Assembly: GCF_019175385.1 (NCBI RefSeq)
Contig: NC_083337.1
Coordinates: forward strand, 47,344,938 to 47,408,937
Source: Lycium barbarum
Taxonomy: Eukaryota > Streptophyta > Magnoliopsida > Solanales > Solanaceae
Length of the DNA stretch: 64,000 nt
Direction: 5' to 3'
The notes beneath the pieces are model-generated. The model had not been told where the DNA came from and ran no database searches. It saw only the letters and a program-made list of their open reading frames with translations. Below, in pieces: positions 30,401 to 44,080 of the stretch; the first letter of the stretch is position 1; each line of letters begins with the position of its first letter. Made by a program: the position numbers and the translations under genes.

Positions 30401-32642
30401 CTATGATTCAAATCGCTCGTACCACAGATATTTTGTTTACAATTAAATATGCAACAAACGTACCCCCAAAAGGTAACAGAAGAAGTGAGAGGGCCTACAA
30501 GTGATCAAGGATAAGTATCAGGGATAGTCGGGATTACTAAAGAGAAATCGTAGCACTGGAAGAGATGAGAGTTTTAAAAGAGGAGTATTTATAGGAATTT
30601 CAATGATCGTCAAAAGAAAGAAAGATAGTATGTCTATGGATAGCATGATAGCAGTACTGCCTAAGACTAGAAAATACCTCCTGCATCGTCAAATCATAAG
30701 TCACCGTTTACATTAAATTGTGGGAGTATATGTCATAGGACCATATAAATAATCGTCCCGATGAAATGGCTAGTAAAATGGTGTGGGGACGACAACAAAT
30801 ATTTGGAGCAGAATGGAAGCTAGTTAAGTCTCAATTAGCCGCTGGTATAGGAGAGCCAATGACTTAAAGAGGGAAGCGTATTCGTGTTGAACGAAAGTTG
30901 TGATGAAGTAAGATTTTATTTTAGTCTCATTCTTAGGAACTATTTTGTAAATATGTTAAGATTTGAGGAGAGGAAATTGGAGGAAAGATTCAACCATGGA
31001 TTTGAAGATATTTTGAATAGTAGATTAGCTTGAGATATGATCATTAGTATGTTGTAAGTATAATCTTGTTATGAGGGATAACAATAATGTTAAGAAAATG
31101 TTGTATACAAGTATGTGAAGGATGGTGCTGAGGTTGTTGTATGGGTCGAATTGAGTCCCATTTGAATATAAATCCTTTAGCTATGGTATTTTTGACGCAT
31201 TGGATGAGTAATTTGAAGTATAGTAATTAATGAGAATAATAAGCCATTAGCAAGGAAATGCTATTGCAAACCATCTGGGCGCTATCATAGGTGGAACTAT
31301 GATGACATTGTAAGGAATTAAGGAGTCCGACCAAAGAATTAAAAAAGGAGATGAGACGATATGTATGTAAAATCGATTAGTACTAAAAGGGATAATCTAA
31401 AGTAGCACTAGAGAAGCAAGCAAGGAAAGGTGCCACAGCCGAATAAGAAAGTTGTCCACTAGCAGAGAAATAGAGGGCTACGAAACAGGAGGGACTAAGT
31501 CAACGAAAGGTGAAGTCATGGAAGTAGACGGAGATAAGAACGCAAGAAAAGGATTAAAGGATATAAATAAAGGAGATGGACATTTAAGGAATTAAGAGAT
31601 CCGCTTGATTGATAAACCAAAATGACAGAAAAGTGCGTCAGACTATGGGAAAGACTTATTAAGGGAGAGTCGGGAAAAGGTCAAAAGTAGAAGGAGAATC
31701 CCAAAGGAAATGATCAAAGGATATCGCGTTTGATTAGAACAAGCAGGTGACAATGAAACCTCATGGAACTCGCAACATGTTGGCTCTTACTGGAAAAGGG
31801 ATGAATGAAGGTTACAAACAAAGAAAAGAATGAAAAGATTCGAATTCGCTGCATGACAAGGAATCTTGGTTATTCTTCGACAAACTTCTGAATTTACCCC
31901 TAAATTATTAGCCGAACCAAGGATCAGAAACTTTAAGAGTAGATTGAAGGAAAGGAATCATTAAGGAAGAGTTTTGAGATGTTTTTGATATAAGTAAAAG
32001 AATTACTGTTAGCTAGCTCAAGTGTAAGAAGTCCAATTAAGGGAAAGAGAAATTAAGCGAGACATTTCGGCATTAACCTAGTTGAAAGATAAAGTACCGC
32101 AAAGATTAATTCGACTGCTATAGAAAGCAAAGGATGCTACAATATGACCAGTCTTGAGGTTATCTTTAGGGGAGGAAGAATAAGAATAAGTAAACTCCAA
32201 GAAGAAAAAGGCTTGGGATATCTGTAAAACGTAAGAAAGATACGTAGAGGTTGAAGAGAACAAGGATTTCTGAATAAAAAGAAGATGGGGTCAAAATTGG
32301 ATAAAAGTATGTGGTAAGTACTGGATAAAAGAGCATATAAGAAGGTAGACGATGGAGGTTGAAGATAAAACAAGAACGATAAAGCATGAAGAGTTAGTAG
32401 ACAGACAGATAATAAGAAAAGGGATGACCTTGAGTACGGGCATAAATTTTGGCCACAAAAGAAGAAGAATAAACTGCATAAATTCGAATAAGTTCAGTTT
32501 TAAATGAGCAAGTAAGACTGCAAGTAAGTAAAGTAAATACCGACAAATGCAAGTAAGAATATTGACATCCACCTCAGAGCGAACTCTACTTCAACATCCG
32601 AGGACAAATGTTTTTGAAGGGGGGGGGGGGGGGGGAGAGAAT
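30401..32642 (+). mobile_element. Element I interior (3' part) and PPT
   Basis: About 2.2 kb of purine-rich plus-strand sequence with no coding frame of note. It ends CCGAGGACAAATG (decayed pre-PPT hairpin), then GAA plus 17 G (32619-32635) and AGAGAA, before the LTR start TGTTACACCCCG. No PBS or 5' LTR is present, and the left edge is approximate. Confidence 0.65.
32616..32642 (+). other. Polypurine tract of element I with 17 G
   Basis: GAA, 17 G, then AGAGAA immediately before TGTTACACC at 32643. The PPT has expanded to the same G length as the internal tracts of C and D. Confidence 0.85.
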
Positions 32643-32713
32643 GTTACACCCCGTCATTTTGTATGTTGAGATTTATAAGTGTTGATTGTTTTAAGTATGG
32701 ACACTGAAGTTAC
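32643..32713 (+). mobile_element. Element I 3' LTR, first 71 bp
   Basis: Starts TGTTACACCCCGTCATTTTG and is interrupted at 32714 by element O. Its last five bases, GTTAC, are O's left TSD. It continues at 52421. Confidence 0.88.
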
Positions 32714-35499
32714 TATCACGACCCGACTAGGGGCCGTGACGGGTACCCGGGGCTAACCACCGAGCACCACTCATTCTATTACTCATCTTACTCATTATAC
32801 AATACTTCATTATTCTTGGGCTCATAATCATAGGAAAACCCTTTTTCGTTTGAAAACATAATTACTTTTATATACATAAGCCCTTCGGCTATCAAAATAA
32901 TACACACACACACACATATATATACACTTATCAAAATCGTGAGACCATACTACCCACCCATACGTATCTACGAGCCTCTACTAGAGTACTAGACATATGG
33001 ATGGGACAGGACCCCGCCGTGCCCAAATCATATATATACCAACAATAGTAAATCAGTGGCACCTCCGGAATAATGGAGTGCTCTTAAAATCTGCGTATCA
33101 GCTTCTATAAATCTGGGTCGCCTCCCTGTCTACCTGTGGGCATGAACATAGTGTCCAAAAAAATAGACGTCAGTACGAATATTGTGCTGAGTATGTAAGG
33201 CATGAATGAAATGAACATAATAGAGAAATCACAAGTCATAAGATGTAGATATAACCTGCGTAACTTTTAAGGGTGGATACCTTTCATGCCTATCTCATAT
33301 ATATTCATAATACATGTATCATCATAGTGCATACATCATTGTATCATACATATATATCATCATAGCGCATACATCATCGTATCATACATATATATCATCA
33401 TAGCGCATATATCATCGTATCATACATATATATCATAGTACCGTATCTACTCATACACATTAAACATTATCCGTATTCAGCCACGTAGTGGCTCGACAAT
33501 ATCCGTATTCGGCCACGTAGTGGCTTGACAATATCATATACATCTCTTCCGTACCCAGCCATAACAAGGCTCGGTATATCTCATCATCATCATTGCCATC
33601 ACATACATCTCATAAGCTTATCATAACTTTCCATAAGGCATACATTTGAATTTAAAGACAATCTGTGAAAATCATATCATATTCGTAGCGTGAACTTCGT
33701 ATAAATATCGTATGATAGACTTTATAATTTCTAGACTTAGGCTCATCATTACCATCCTCGCACCTATGTCATATCTCTTACCTTTATCTCATATGAAATC
33801 CTCTATGAACATAGACTTGTAATTTTTTGGAACATTAGTCATAGGACATACATTAGGGCTTATAGACAATCTATAACAATATCAGGGTGACATAAGGTAA
33901 ACCCCCAATTACATTATGAAGTGACCATATTCATCATATCTCACCTTGAAGGAACTAACATTTTAAGGTGAGTGTACACCATGAACAACATCAAGGGATC
34001 GTAAATAGGATCATCATCTTCGTATGAATGTCATTCTTGAGCTTTAAGACTTCTAGACATAGATCCATCATCAATATTGTCATACTCGTAACGTGTCTCT
34101 TTTCTTTATCTTGTACGAAGTTCTTTATAATCATAGACTCATGGTTTTCGATATGTAGGAAAATCATGGAAAGATAGAAGGATTCATGCTATAGCAATCA
34201 TGCCTTAGAAAGAAGGGACTAGCCTTACATACCCCTTTCGTTTAACAATTTCCATCGCTTGATTGTTCTCCTTCAATGCTCATGTTTCTACCTTCACGAG
34301 AATTCGCATTCCCATTAGCTAATCGATTATATGAACGTGCTTACTAAAGCTAGAGAAAATTGGGCAGCATTTCCATTGTTTATACAACCTTCCCCATATT
34401 GTATATCAACTCCCAAACATTTATAATAACATTCCCAATATCATAACTAACAATCTTCAGTCATCCACATTACCTTCATTTCACAATTCCACTTCAATTC
34501 GTCCATAACCATGGTCATAGTATACTAGTACGTTTTCTCACATATAATGCTTATCCCGTGTCCTTAATATCATTTATAACATAACCATATCACAACACAT
34601 CAAGAATCATGACTCAATTCAAGCTATTACTCAAAATGACACTATTTCCACATTCATGACCCATTTTTCTATATTCTTCTACAATCCAAGTGTTTCAACT
34701 TTCAAATACCTTAAACAACATGGAAATGCCATAAATATTACCTTAGATGGTGTAGGAATGAACCTTGAGTGCAAACACTTCACTTAAGCAAAACCCTAGT
34801 TTCACCTTCACTTAGATTCCTTATCTTGGATGAACTTTAATGAGTTTCTTACACTTGATTTACTTGGTTTGATGAAGTTGATCACTAATATCTCTTGAAT
34901 TCTTGTGGGAGAAGTGTTCTAGAGAGTTCTAGAGAGAAGGGGAGTGAAGGGAAAATGAAATGAAATTAAGACTTGGACCCTTATTAATAATGCTCAAATC
35001 TGTCTCGACCCATTTCTACGGACCAACATACGGTCCGTATAAATTATACTGACCGTATGTCTGGCCGTAGATTTGGTCCAGAGAGGGATGCTAATCTGGG
35101 CTGATAATACGGTTTACGGCCCGTATGTTTTATACGGCCAGTATGTTTGGCCGTATAATGCCCAGTTTTCCGAAGTTCGTTCTCGTCGACTCGTTTGATC
35201 TCCAATCCTTATGGAACCTTCGTAACACTTGTTTATCACCTCATTAACATTATAAGGGACGTTATAACTCTTCCAAAGAATAATTAAATCATCATTAACT
35301 CATTACTCGTAAATCCTTTCCGATGCATCTCGTATGCCTTGCCTCCTCTTGGAAAACTTTCTTCTCTTACTTCGAATGTCTTTGAAATCTCGATTAGGAG
35401 CATCAAATGATACTTCTCACTTATCAAAACTTTGTATACCTCGTGCCCTTCATCAGTCTATTCACTGTGCATGAATGAAAAATTCTCTGAGGTGTAACA
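32714..35499 (-). mobile_element. Element O 3' LTR (J)
   Basis: 2786 bp, minus strand TGTTACACCTCAG to GGGTCGTGATA. Co-linear with LTR K. It carries palindromic TACGGTCCGTA repeats (35013-35160), a 3-unit tandem repeat and a decayed three-hairpin cassette (about 33133-33189). Confidence 0.92.
33314..33435. repeat. Tandem repeat in O 3' LTR, three units
   Basis: Units of ATCATCATAGCGCATACATC followed by ATCGTATCATACATATAT; the matching 5' LTR (50300-50390) has two units. Confidence 0.8.
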
Positions 35500-37420
35500 T
35501 TCTTCCCCTCTGGGAACATTCGTCCTCGAATGTTAAGCTATCCGGGATTCTACGAGAATTTCTCCATATTTTCCTTCAACTAACCCGGAGTATCATGACC
35601 ACACTATTATTTTTTACCTCTTACCCCTCTTTTTAAGTGCTCGCTTGGTTTCATTGGCGACGTATAAATACTTGCAAGTTACATAATCGTTCTCGCGTGA
35701 TTCGTGTACATACATATCCATACATATACAAGTATTCACATCCGTATCCGTATTCATAATCGTACTCATTTACATATCGCATCCATAGTCATATTCATAT
35801 GCATATTCATATCCATATCATTTACATAGCATATCCGACCACGAAGGTTCGGTGTTTCGCGTACCCGACCATAGCTAGTTTCGGTGATTGTATATACCTA
35901 AACTCTTTTGTCTATCTGTAGTGACTTATCTCGTCATGCTCTCTTCCTTCCTTTATTTTTCCCCCTTGATTATCATATCTTATACTCTACCATAGGAAAC
36001 CTTAGGTCCCTTTCTTAATTGTCGCTTATAAATCGCCATATCATTAATTACGACTTTACCGTTAGTGCCTTTGCCTCTATTTTAGTATAACATCACCATC
36101 CTTTACAATACTCCTTGAGTTATTCGCCCTCAATGTCACGTGGTTCAAGGTCTCCATGAATGATTTCACGTACAGTCTCAGATGCTTACTCAATTCATGT
36201 TCGTTTATTTACTAGTCATTAGACTCATTTCTGCGTAACTCTCACTCTTTGCTTTAGAGTCTATATCTGTCACACCTTAGGGTCCATCATTTCAATCTCT
36301 ACACTTGTATTCTCTGTACTTGCTTCCCCCCTTTAAGGGTTTTACTTGTACCATTCTCAAATCCGTTGCATCACCTTCAAATCTTGAATTCATATATCCC
36401 TTACTATACTACTCGTTATTCATGTCGTTTCCCATAATTTATAGCTACGATAATTCATGTGTGAAGTCTTAACATACTCATCTTTAGTCGTTTCCTCTCT
36501 ATACTTTGTATTACAGTTCTTTCAATGTTCTGATTATATCTCGATCATAATCAACGCTATAGAGTGCCACTTCTTTACCTCGTTCGCAAGCCTGCTCGTA
36601 AAGTAGAATAAACCTTGCGAAGTCAGCATACTCAACCTGTTACTTTTTCTGATCAGCCCTATTACACTTACCATATAAGTTGTTTTACCAATGGATTCAC
36701 ATTTGTCATACCCCTGCCTCGGTCATGTTGTTACCTTATTTTGCTAATAGACTTGTCATATTTTACTTGTACTTATCCGTCCAATCAATACTTCAGTATC
36801 ACACTCTATTGGGGTTACCCTTTCTCTTCTATATCATGTTTCAGTACTACCAAGCATTTCTGTTTACCGTATCAATGTCAATCTTATAACCACTGTTACT
36901 ATCAATTCAATAGTATTTAACTTATCTCTTGTAATTGCCAACGATACTCCTAACTTAATCTCGTCCGGCCATTTCTTTTTGCACAACATCTTTTCCTGTT
37001 GGGACATATTACAAGCTTATATCTTATCTCTTTTAGATTCTAGGAAAATTTCAGCAGAGTTTCCTCTATATTTCTTACTATCTCAAAGTCTGCACGCATC
37101 AAATACCAACAATGCCTCACGGGGCCAATATATATGTACGACATATCTCAGCCACACAGGGCTCCCACTTTCAAGTAAAGGCACAAAGATGTTGAAACTT
37201 ACCTCGTATATCATACATCGAGATGTACCTGATCCTTTAGCGATCTTCCCTATTATCCCTTCCTATTTACTTTCTCTTTCATCCTTCAGCTTTACATTTC
37301 AATTATATCTCAATATTCTTACTTTACTCAACACACATCTTCTGTACCGTCGCTTACCTTTGTTCTGATTCATTCAATTTGCTTAGTTCTAAACTTATAA
37401 CCTGATAACGTGGTTTCAAC
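35500..37420 (-). mobile_element. Element O interior, 3' portion
   Basis: Minus-strand non-coding sequence. PPT GAGGGGAAGA is at 35501-35511 and the hairpin ACATTCG / CGAATGT with loop AGGA is at 35516-35533. The rest is pyrimidine-rich on the plus strand with no gag or pol homology. TCAAC at 37416-37420 is M's left TSD. Confidence 0.8.
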
Positions 37421-37821
37421 TGTCACACCCTAGTCTTACTAGGGTGTGATGGGCACCCGACCCCGTACTCGGAGCCGAGCGAACCCGCTGACTCTTATTA
37501 CACACATAGTCTCTTTGAACTCTTAAATCAAATAAAACCAAATACATAGTAAAGCTTTCAGAAATACTCTTTTTCGTTGTTCTCAAATCAAACAAAATCT
37601 GTAATTATATGAAATTTATAGCATAACACAGAATGGCACATCGGCTGATGGAGCCGCTTACAAGACTGACATCCTATACCCACGACGCTGTCTACAAAGT
37701 CTCTAACTTCGAACAAAGCATCATAGCATAATACTTTGACCCGGCAACACTCCAGGGGCAAATGGAGCATGCCACTTCGCTAGAACATCTTCTATAATAA
37801 CTGCTACTCATCTGAGTGTAC

Positions 37822-37878
37822 CTGCGTGGCATGACACGCAGCCCCCGAAGAAAGGGGGTCAGTACGGAATATGTACTG
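37822..37878 (-). other. Three-hairpin cassette, M 3' LTR
   Basis: CAGTAC/GTACTG; CCCCC/GGGGG; third hairpin CTGCGT against ACGCAG on the minus strand. Confidence 0.6.
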
Positions 37879-38109
37879 AGTATGTAAGGCATGGAATACA
37901 GAAAGCAGAACCATAATCGGAACAACGGTACAAAAAGTAAGTACATTAACCAGAATACCAAGGTGCTTATTTTCCGAACACAAATCTTGCATACCGATGT
38001 CATATGTCAGAAGAAGTACAGAAGATGGGTAAATCATCCAGAGTACCAAAATACTTACTTTCCAAACACAGATCATGCGTGCCGACATCATATGTCATCA
38101 TATACATAT

Positions 38110-38535
38110 ACATATACATATAACATATCCCGGCCCTCTAGTGAGGGACGCGGTGGATGGAGTCATCATGTATGCTGACATCATATATCATATACACATA
38201 TAACAGATCCCGGCCCTCTAGTGAGGGACGCGGTGAATGGACTTATCATATATGCCGACATCATATATCATATATGCATATAACAGATCATATAGACATA
38301 TAATAGATCCCGACCCTTTAGTGAGGGACGCGGTGAACAGAATCATCAATGCATGTAAAAATCGTATATTATATGTGCATATAACAGATCCCGACCCTCT
38401 ATTGCGGGACGCGGTGAACAGAATCATCACATGCCAACCTGGCCGCCATCCCCATATCATCATGTCATCATATACAGATGTACATATAACAGAACCCGGC
38501 CCGCAAGGGAGAGGGACGCGGTGAACAATGCAGAG
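38110..38535. repeat. CCCGGCCCTCTAGTGAGGGACGCGG tandem units in M 3' LTR (split motif)
   Basis: Five to six units of about 65-75 bp, each with CCCTCTAGTGAGGGACGCGG and ACATATAACAGATCCCG. The CCCTC/GAGGG arms can pair. The same array is at 46940-47350 in the 5' LTR. Confidence 0.85.
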
Positions 38536-39464
38536 GAAGACGCACGATAACAGAACCTGGCCCGGGACGCAGTGAAGAACATACTGAGGCTTGCACGAGC
38601 AGAGTAGTGCGAAACCATATGCACATAATCAAGACTCGATAGATACGTACACTTACCGACATTTGAAGGATCAGAAACAAGTTTCGGGTCAATCCGACTT
38701 AGTATAAGAAAGTTATGGGCGTTTTAAGTACAGAACCTTTTACGAACGTTTCAGAAGCCATTTTTGGACAATCAAAGCAACAATCATATCAAGTACCTTT
38801 CAGATATCGTTACGGATCAAATCAAATAGAGCTTTTGGAACCATATGTACGTATCAAATATATCAAAGACTCAACGGAATAATCAAACGTGCTATCCTTT
38901 GAAAATCAAGTCATTAGTCATCTCCAATATTCTCTCGAATGCCATTCAGAAACATATCAAATAGAACTTCGGACATCATAGATACGCATCAAAACCATAT
39001 GGCTTAAAAACATATCAAAAGTACATAAGAATCATAAACAGACTCGGAATCCAAGAATAGAGTAACCCCGAGGTGCATATCATACCTTATTTGGCTCTAG
39101 GACATGCCAAAAGAAAGAAAGAAAGGGTAAGCCTTACATACCTGTCCCACGTCCTATTAGCTACGCTTATTTATCCAAGCTTGCTAGTCTACATTCAAGA
39201 AGATTTACATACACTTGCCTTAGCTTCTCAAATAAATTCACCTATGATCTGCCGAACTTTTGGCAGCATTTCCCCTGTAAATACACCATCCCCGAGAATC
39301 TAACTCGGCCAATTTATCAACAACAATCCGAGAATTCAACCCGGCCAAATTATCAACAACAATATCAACAATCATACTAACAACTTCAACAATCAATACA
39401 AAATATATTCTAACATAAATAACCCTTGTCACAAAATTCAACGACATTTCATTTATATTCAATT

Positions 39465-39510
39465 TTCCCCAGACCCTACGATGTGGGATTTCACTGGGTT
39501 GTTGTTGTTG
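39465..39510 (+). mobile_element. 5'-truncated SINE (TS-like) with 17-bp TSD
   Basis: CCCCAGACCCTACGATG, GTGGGATTTCACTGG and GTTGTTGTTGTTG in succession match the 3' end of the Solanaceae TS SINE family as I know it. TTCATTTATATTCAATT is duplicated on both sides (39448-39464 and 39511-39527); the M 5' LTR has the empty site near 48310. It is only the tail, as expected from aborted LINE-driven retroposition. Confidence 0.85.
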
Positions 39511-40374
39511 TTCATTTATATTCAATTCAATCACATATAGTCAAGCTAACATCAATGATCTGACATCCAAGTATTAATCAGAAATCTTTCTAACATGGTT
39601 CAAGAATACCTCAAACGATTCACATAATATTCCAAGCAACCCAATCAACATATTACTTCACCCGAATCCTTCCAAATTCAACAAGAACTATGACAACACA
39701 TTTCCTTCCTTCAATTCATGAACTATACCAATAATTCACACACTAACAACATTATTCTTATAATTACAAGAAACCATATTAGAATCACATTAATTCCTCC
39801 AATAATTTCTCAACGATTACAACTTCATTTCAATTCATCCAACCTTCATTTTCATCATGGAATCCATAACTACAACAATCAAATACTAAATAAAAATTAG
39901 TTCATCATTCCTACACAACATAACATATACACGGCCAACACCTCAACACACCAAATTCATGATTTTTGTCACGACCCGTCTAGGGACCGTGACGAGTACC
40001 CGATACTTGTACCGAGCACCCCTTGTCTATCGTTTTACCTTTACCTCTTAGCAAGCCATGTAAACAGAGTCATTGTTTTTTTAACATTAACATTAGCGGC
40101 GTCATTCTGAACATAGACTAATAAACTTCGTTATCAATTATACATCAACATTAGCATGCGAAAACACCATATATCTAACTGTACTTAACTGACTGTACAT
40201 AACTGTCCACGAGCCTCTAGACGTAGTACACTTATACATAGAAAGGGCCGGGTGCTGCCGTGCCCGAATATATATACACAAAATAGTATCGCAGAAGTGA
40301 GGCTCCGGAACAACTGGAGCGCTGTCAACACTGCTGGTAAGGCTCCTAAGGATCAAATCCGCCTATCTGCTGAC

Positions 40375-40432
40375 CTGCGCGACATGAAACGCAACGTCCA
40401 CAAGAAGGGACGTCAGTACGAATAGTGTACCG
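40375..40432 (-). other. Three-hairpin cassette, solo LTR N
   Basis: Hairpin 1 has one changed base (GTACCG); hairpin 2 CGTCC/GGACG; hairpin 3 TTGCG/CGCAG with a G-U pair. Confidence 0.5.
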
Positions 40433-40544
40433 AGTATGTAAGGCATGAAAGATAACACTAGCAGTAACAGAATGTATAATTAATAATGTCATGGAGTCAC
40501 AGAATATAGAAGATAGAACGTATCTCATGTCATATATTATCATC

Positions 40545-40870
40545 TCGTATCATATCGTATTATATCTTATCTTGTCTTGTCGTAGTATATCACGTCATAG
40601 TATATCGTGTCATAGAGTGTCAGGCTATAGTATATCATAACACAGTACCTCATATCGTAGCATGGCATGTTATAGCATGTCGTGTCATAGCATAGCGTGT
40701 CATAGCATGTCTTACCATAGCATAGCATATCATAGCGTATCATAGCGTAACATAGCTTGTCATATCATGTCCTGTCGTAGCAGATCATAGCATATCATGT
40801 CATAGTATAGCTTACCATAGCATATCTTATCATAGCATGTCTGGTCATGACATGGTAGGTCATATCATAG
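40545..40870. repeat. Degenerate CATAGCATGT-type repeats in N
   Basis: Roughly 30 imperfect 9-11 bp units (ATCATAGCATGTC and variants) in the slot that holds the 38-bp units in LTRs J and K. Confidence 0.85.
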
Positions 40871-41242
40871 CGCCGATCAATGCCGGCTCACCCACATAGC
40901 GCCGATATACACCGGCTCACCCATATATCCCGCGTCCGGGCACCCCGCGTCCGGGATGATAAGCCTGCTGATCAGGTAGCAATGAAACATGTTTCCCTTC
41001 CCATTCCCCCATGTATCCCTTCCCCCCAACCCAGGTTCATATACATAGCTTGCATACATATACATGTCTTATATACATTTACTTATCTTATATACATATA
41101 TATCTTTTATATACTTATACATATCTTATATACATATACATGTTATATATATATATATACATTTCTTATATACATAGACATGTTTTCTATATGTATATAT
41201 CCTATAAGCACACAAGGGAGCCCAAGGAAAAATCATATAGCC

Positions 41243-41274
41243 ATCGGAGCGGCGTAAGGCCGGTGACCTCCGAT
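41243..41274 (-). promoter_or_regulatory. TGACGTAAG-type stem-loop, solo LTR N (site altered)
   Basis: ATCGGAG/CTCCGAT stem kept; loop reads CGGCGTAAGG, so the bZIP-like core has changed while the stem survives. Confidence 0.5.
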
Positions 41275-43395
41275 TACATTATGGAATACTCGTGATCGCT
41301 TTTGTCTCACCTCGAAGGGACGAATATTTTGAGGTGAGATGGTCAATGGATAATAGTATTAAAATAAACGTAGAATGAAATTGTGGGCATCATAGATGAC
41401 AGTTCATAGACTTTGAAATCTTTAGAAAATAAAGTCATAGCTAGGAAATATAAATAAGATTCAAAAATTAATTTATCATTTTCATATTTACATAAGATAC
41501 TTAGCTTAGTTATCTTGGTCATAGAGTCGTTCCGGTAGCACGTATCATAGGCATATCCTCTTATCTAACGTCATTATTATCATTACCGTCATGGAAGGGT
41601 CCTCATTGGAGGAGTCAAAGTACTTATCATTTGGTAACGAAATCGGGATCAAAAGTTCCCTTTGGATTCACTTCTAATAAGTCAAGCAACACTGTAAGGA
41701 AAAATCCGAGAGTAGCGGGCCCACCTCGGGCCGGATGGGGTGGCGTATGTTATTTACATAAATTACGTGTCATGTCATTACTTGTGAGGGTTCTAGGGTA
41801 ATCGGGTCCCACCCGTGCAAGTTCTAAGGGTTTAAGAGGTCTTTCCATCATTTGCACACTTTCTAGTTCAATTCTATTGAACAAAAAGTGGAAAACTTTA
41901 GGTGCGGATTCCGGGGACTAGGGTTGTCCCCGAGGCTCGTACCCGACTTATTACAGCTAAGACATGCCATAGAAGGGAGGGTGAAGCCTTACATACCTCT
42001 TTCCGCTCCTTTTGCTATTCCAAATTCACGTCGCAATCTCGTCAAAATCTGCAAATTGGTCATGTTTACCAAAACTCTTATTAGGGTACTTAGAGTTAGA
42101 ATCTTAAGGAAACATTTGGCTACCGAAATTTTGGCAGCACTTCCCCTATAAATACTCCATCCCACCAAGTTCAACTTGGCTAATTTCAATCAACAACAAT
42201 CCCGGGAATTCAAACCCGGCCAAAATATCAACCACATTTCCAACAACAACAATACTAACAACTTCCATATTCAATCAACTTACTACTTCTTCCAAAAACT
42301 TTCTAACTTTAATGAAAACAATAACAACCTCATAATCTATTTTCCAACAACATCATACTAAATAAAATTGACTCATTCTCTTCCATTTTTTCACCATAAC
42401 CACACGGCCAACACCAACATACACACTACAACTTCTCAAAATTCATTCAACTTCCATTTTCCACATATCATTCACAACAATAACAACCAAACACTAATTA
42501 AAATAATTGAAGCATGACTCCTACACATATATACATACACACGGCCATGTACTATATTTCTCTCCTTCATGAATTTCATCCATTTTAGCATACTACAACA
42601 CATATAAACCATATATAACACATAAAACAAGATCAAAACTCACCTTTCTTCTTCAACTTCTCACTTGACAACAACTTGACAACTTGTATGATTTTGAATC
42701 TTTCTTGCTCCAACAACAACTCCACCTTGTTAATCACCCTTTACTTGGTAGAAAATAATTTTTGAAGAATTTTTATCAATTTTCTTGTTGGTTTTTGATC
42801 TTGGCCGAATTGGCCTTCAAGTTTTTCTCCTCCTTTTCTTGTTCTTACTTTCTTGAAAATTCTAGAGAGTTTGATGAAAAAGATGACTTGGTCATCTCTT
42901 TATTTACTCATTAACCTTGATGTGGGCTTAATCCCACACCAAATGGACGGCCAAACAAGGCCCAAACCTTAGCCCACTTATTTGTTTTGATTTGTTTTGG
43001 GCCAACTCGGTTTGGTCCCGAGTTGGGCCTAGGCCACTGACCTTTCGACCTTAAAACGTCCATATCTCCTTGTACCGACGTCACCTGGAGACCCACGACC
43101 TATGGTTGGAAAGATAATTCAATTATCTACAACTTCTATTTCTTGGTACTTTTCCAAATTCCAAACTTATAATACCGTGTTTGCCCCTTGAAGTCAGATC
43201 ACCCGAAAACGTTTTCTTAAAAATATTCGTTTGGAGGACTTCCACTTTGATTTGGCCCAAGGGTCCTTCTTGAGTTGTGTTTAACTTCTCATATGTGATT
43301 CATATGAATTTTCAGATGTCCCAAAAAAATCTCGATGTGTGGGTCCCACCTCAGCAATTAATCTAACGTTCAAAAATACGGGATATAACAATTTT

Positions 43396-43717
43396 CATCC
43401 ATTTCTACACTCTACAACATATACCAACCATCCATAACATATAAAAGAGGATCAAACCTTACCTTTTCCACATAGCTCTTCAACTTGGCTAGAGTTGTGC
43501 CTTGCAAGAATGAATGGTTTTATTGCTCCAACAACCACTCCATGTTAATTTGGGCCTTCAAATTAGTTAGAATACTAGAAGAAAATAATTTTTCTTGATC
43601 AATTTCCATGGCTTCAAATTTTGGCCATGGTGGTCGAATGCTTCTTTTTCTTTCTTCTTCCTTTCTTTTCTTCTCCAAGCTTTTTGATTTAAAGAATGAA
43701 TATGTATTATTTGCCAC

Positions 43718-43763
<46 letters not shown>

Positions 43764-44080
43764 CACTTGAGCCCTACAAATAAAAATATGAACACATGGC
43801 CATGGGTGGGATACACCCACACCACACGGCCATGGTGGCTTGTCTCTTGAACATTCTTGAATTTTTCTTTGTGAAATTCCCATTTTGCCCCTAGCCTTCC
43901 TCAATATTACCATGAACCACTTTGTGAATTTTCCTTTTTACCCTTAGCCTTTCTCAATATTTCCATGCCAATAATATTCATAAACAACTTGTATATTAAA
44001 CAAGATCAAAATATAGCCTTGCCCTTAACTTCTCACAATTATCTTGAATTATCCGAACGTACAAAATACGGGCTATAACA
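43396..44080 (-). mobile_element. Element M 3' LTR, part 2 (U3)
   Basis: Promoter-side 685 bp of the M 3' LTR, starting on the minus strand TGTTATAGCCCGTATTTTG at 44080. It matches 48757-49425 nearly base for base apart from the longer CA/TA microsatellite. Confidence 0.92.
43718..43760. repeat. CA/TA compound microsatellite in M 3' LTR
   Basis: AC units followed by AT units; the 5' LTR copy (about 49085-49106) is shorter, showing slippage after insertion. Confidence 0.9.

Larger units (their letters stand above)
37421..39966 (-). mobile_element. Element M 3' LTR, part 1
   Basis: Downstream 2.5 kb of the LTR on the minus strand, ending CTAGGGTGTGACA. It differs from the 5' LTR mainly by the SINE fragment at 39465-39510 and scattered substitutions. 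It is interrupted by N. Confidence 0.92.
39967..43390 (-). mobile_element. Solo LTR N with 5-bp TSD ATTTT
   Basis: 3424 bp, minus strand TGTTATATCCCGTATTTTTG to CGGGTCGTGACA. Flanked by ATTTT at 39962-39966 and 43391-43395; the M 5' LTR shows the unoccupied site near 48760. No PBS, PPT or interior. It holds the CCGAAATTTTGGC module (about 42122), a GCGGGCCCACCTCGG motif, and a 300-bp degenerate repeat block. Confidence 0.93.

Noticed and set aside
38110..38535. CRISPR-like array (regular repeats with spacers)
   Set aside because: Plant LTR context, and the 'spacers' are themselves degenerate repeats; a tandem minisatellite explains it.
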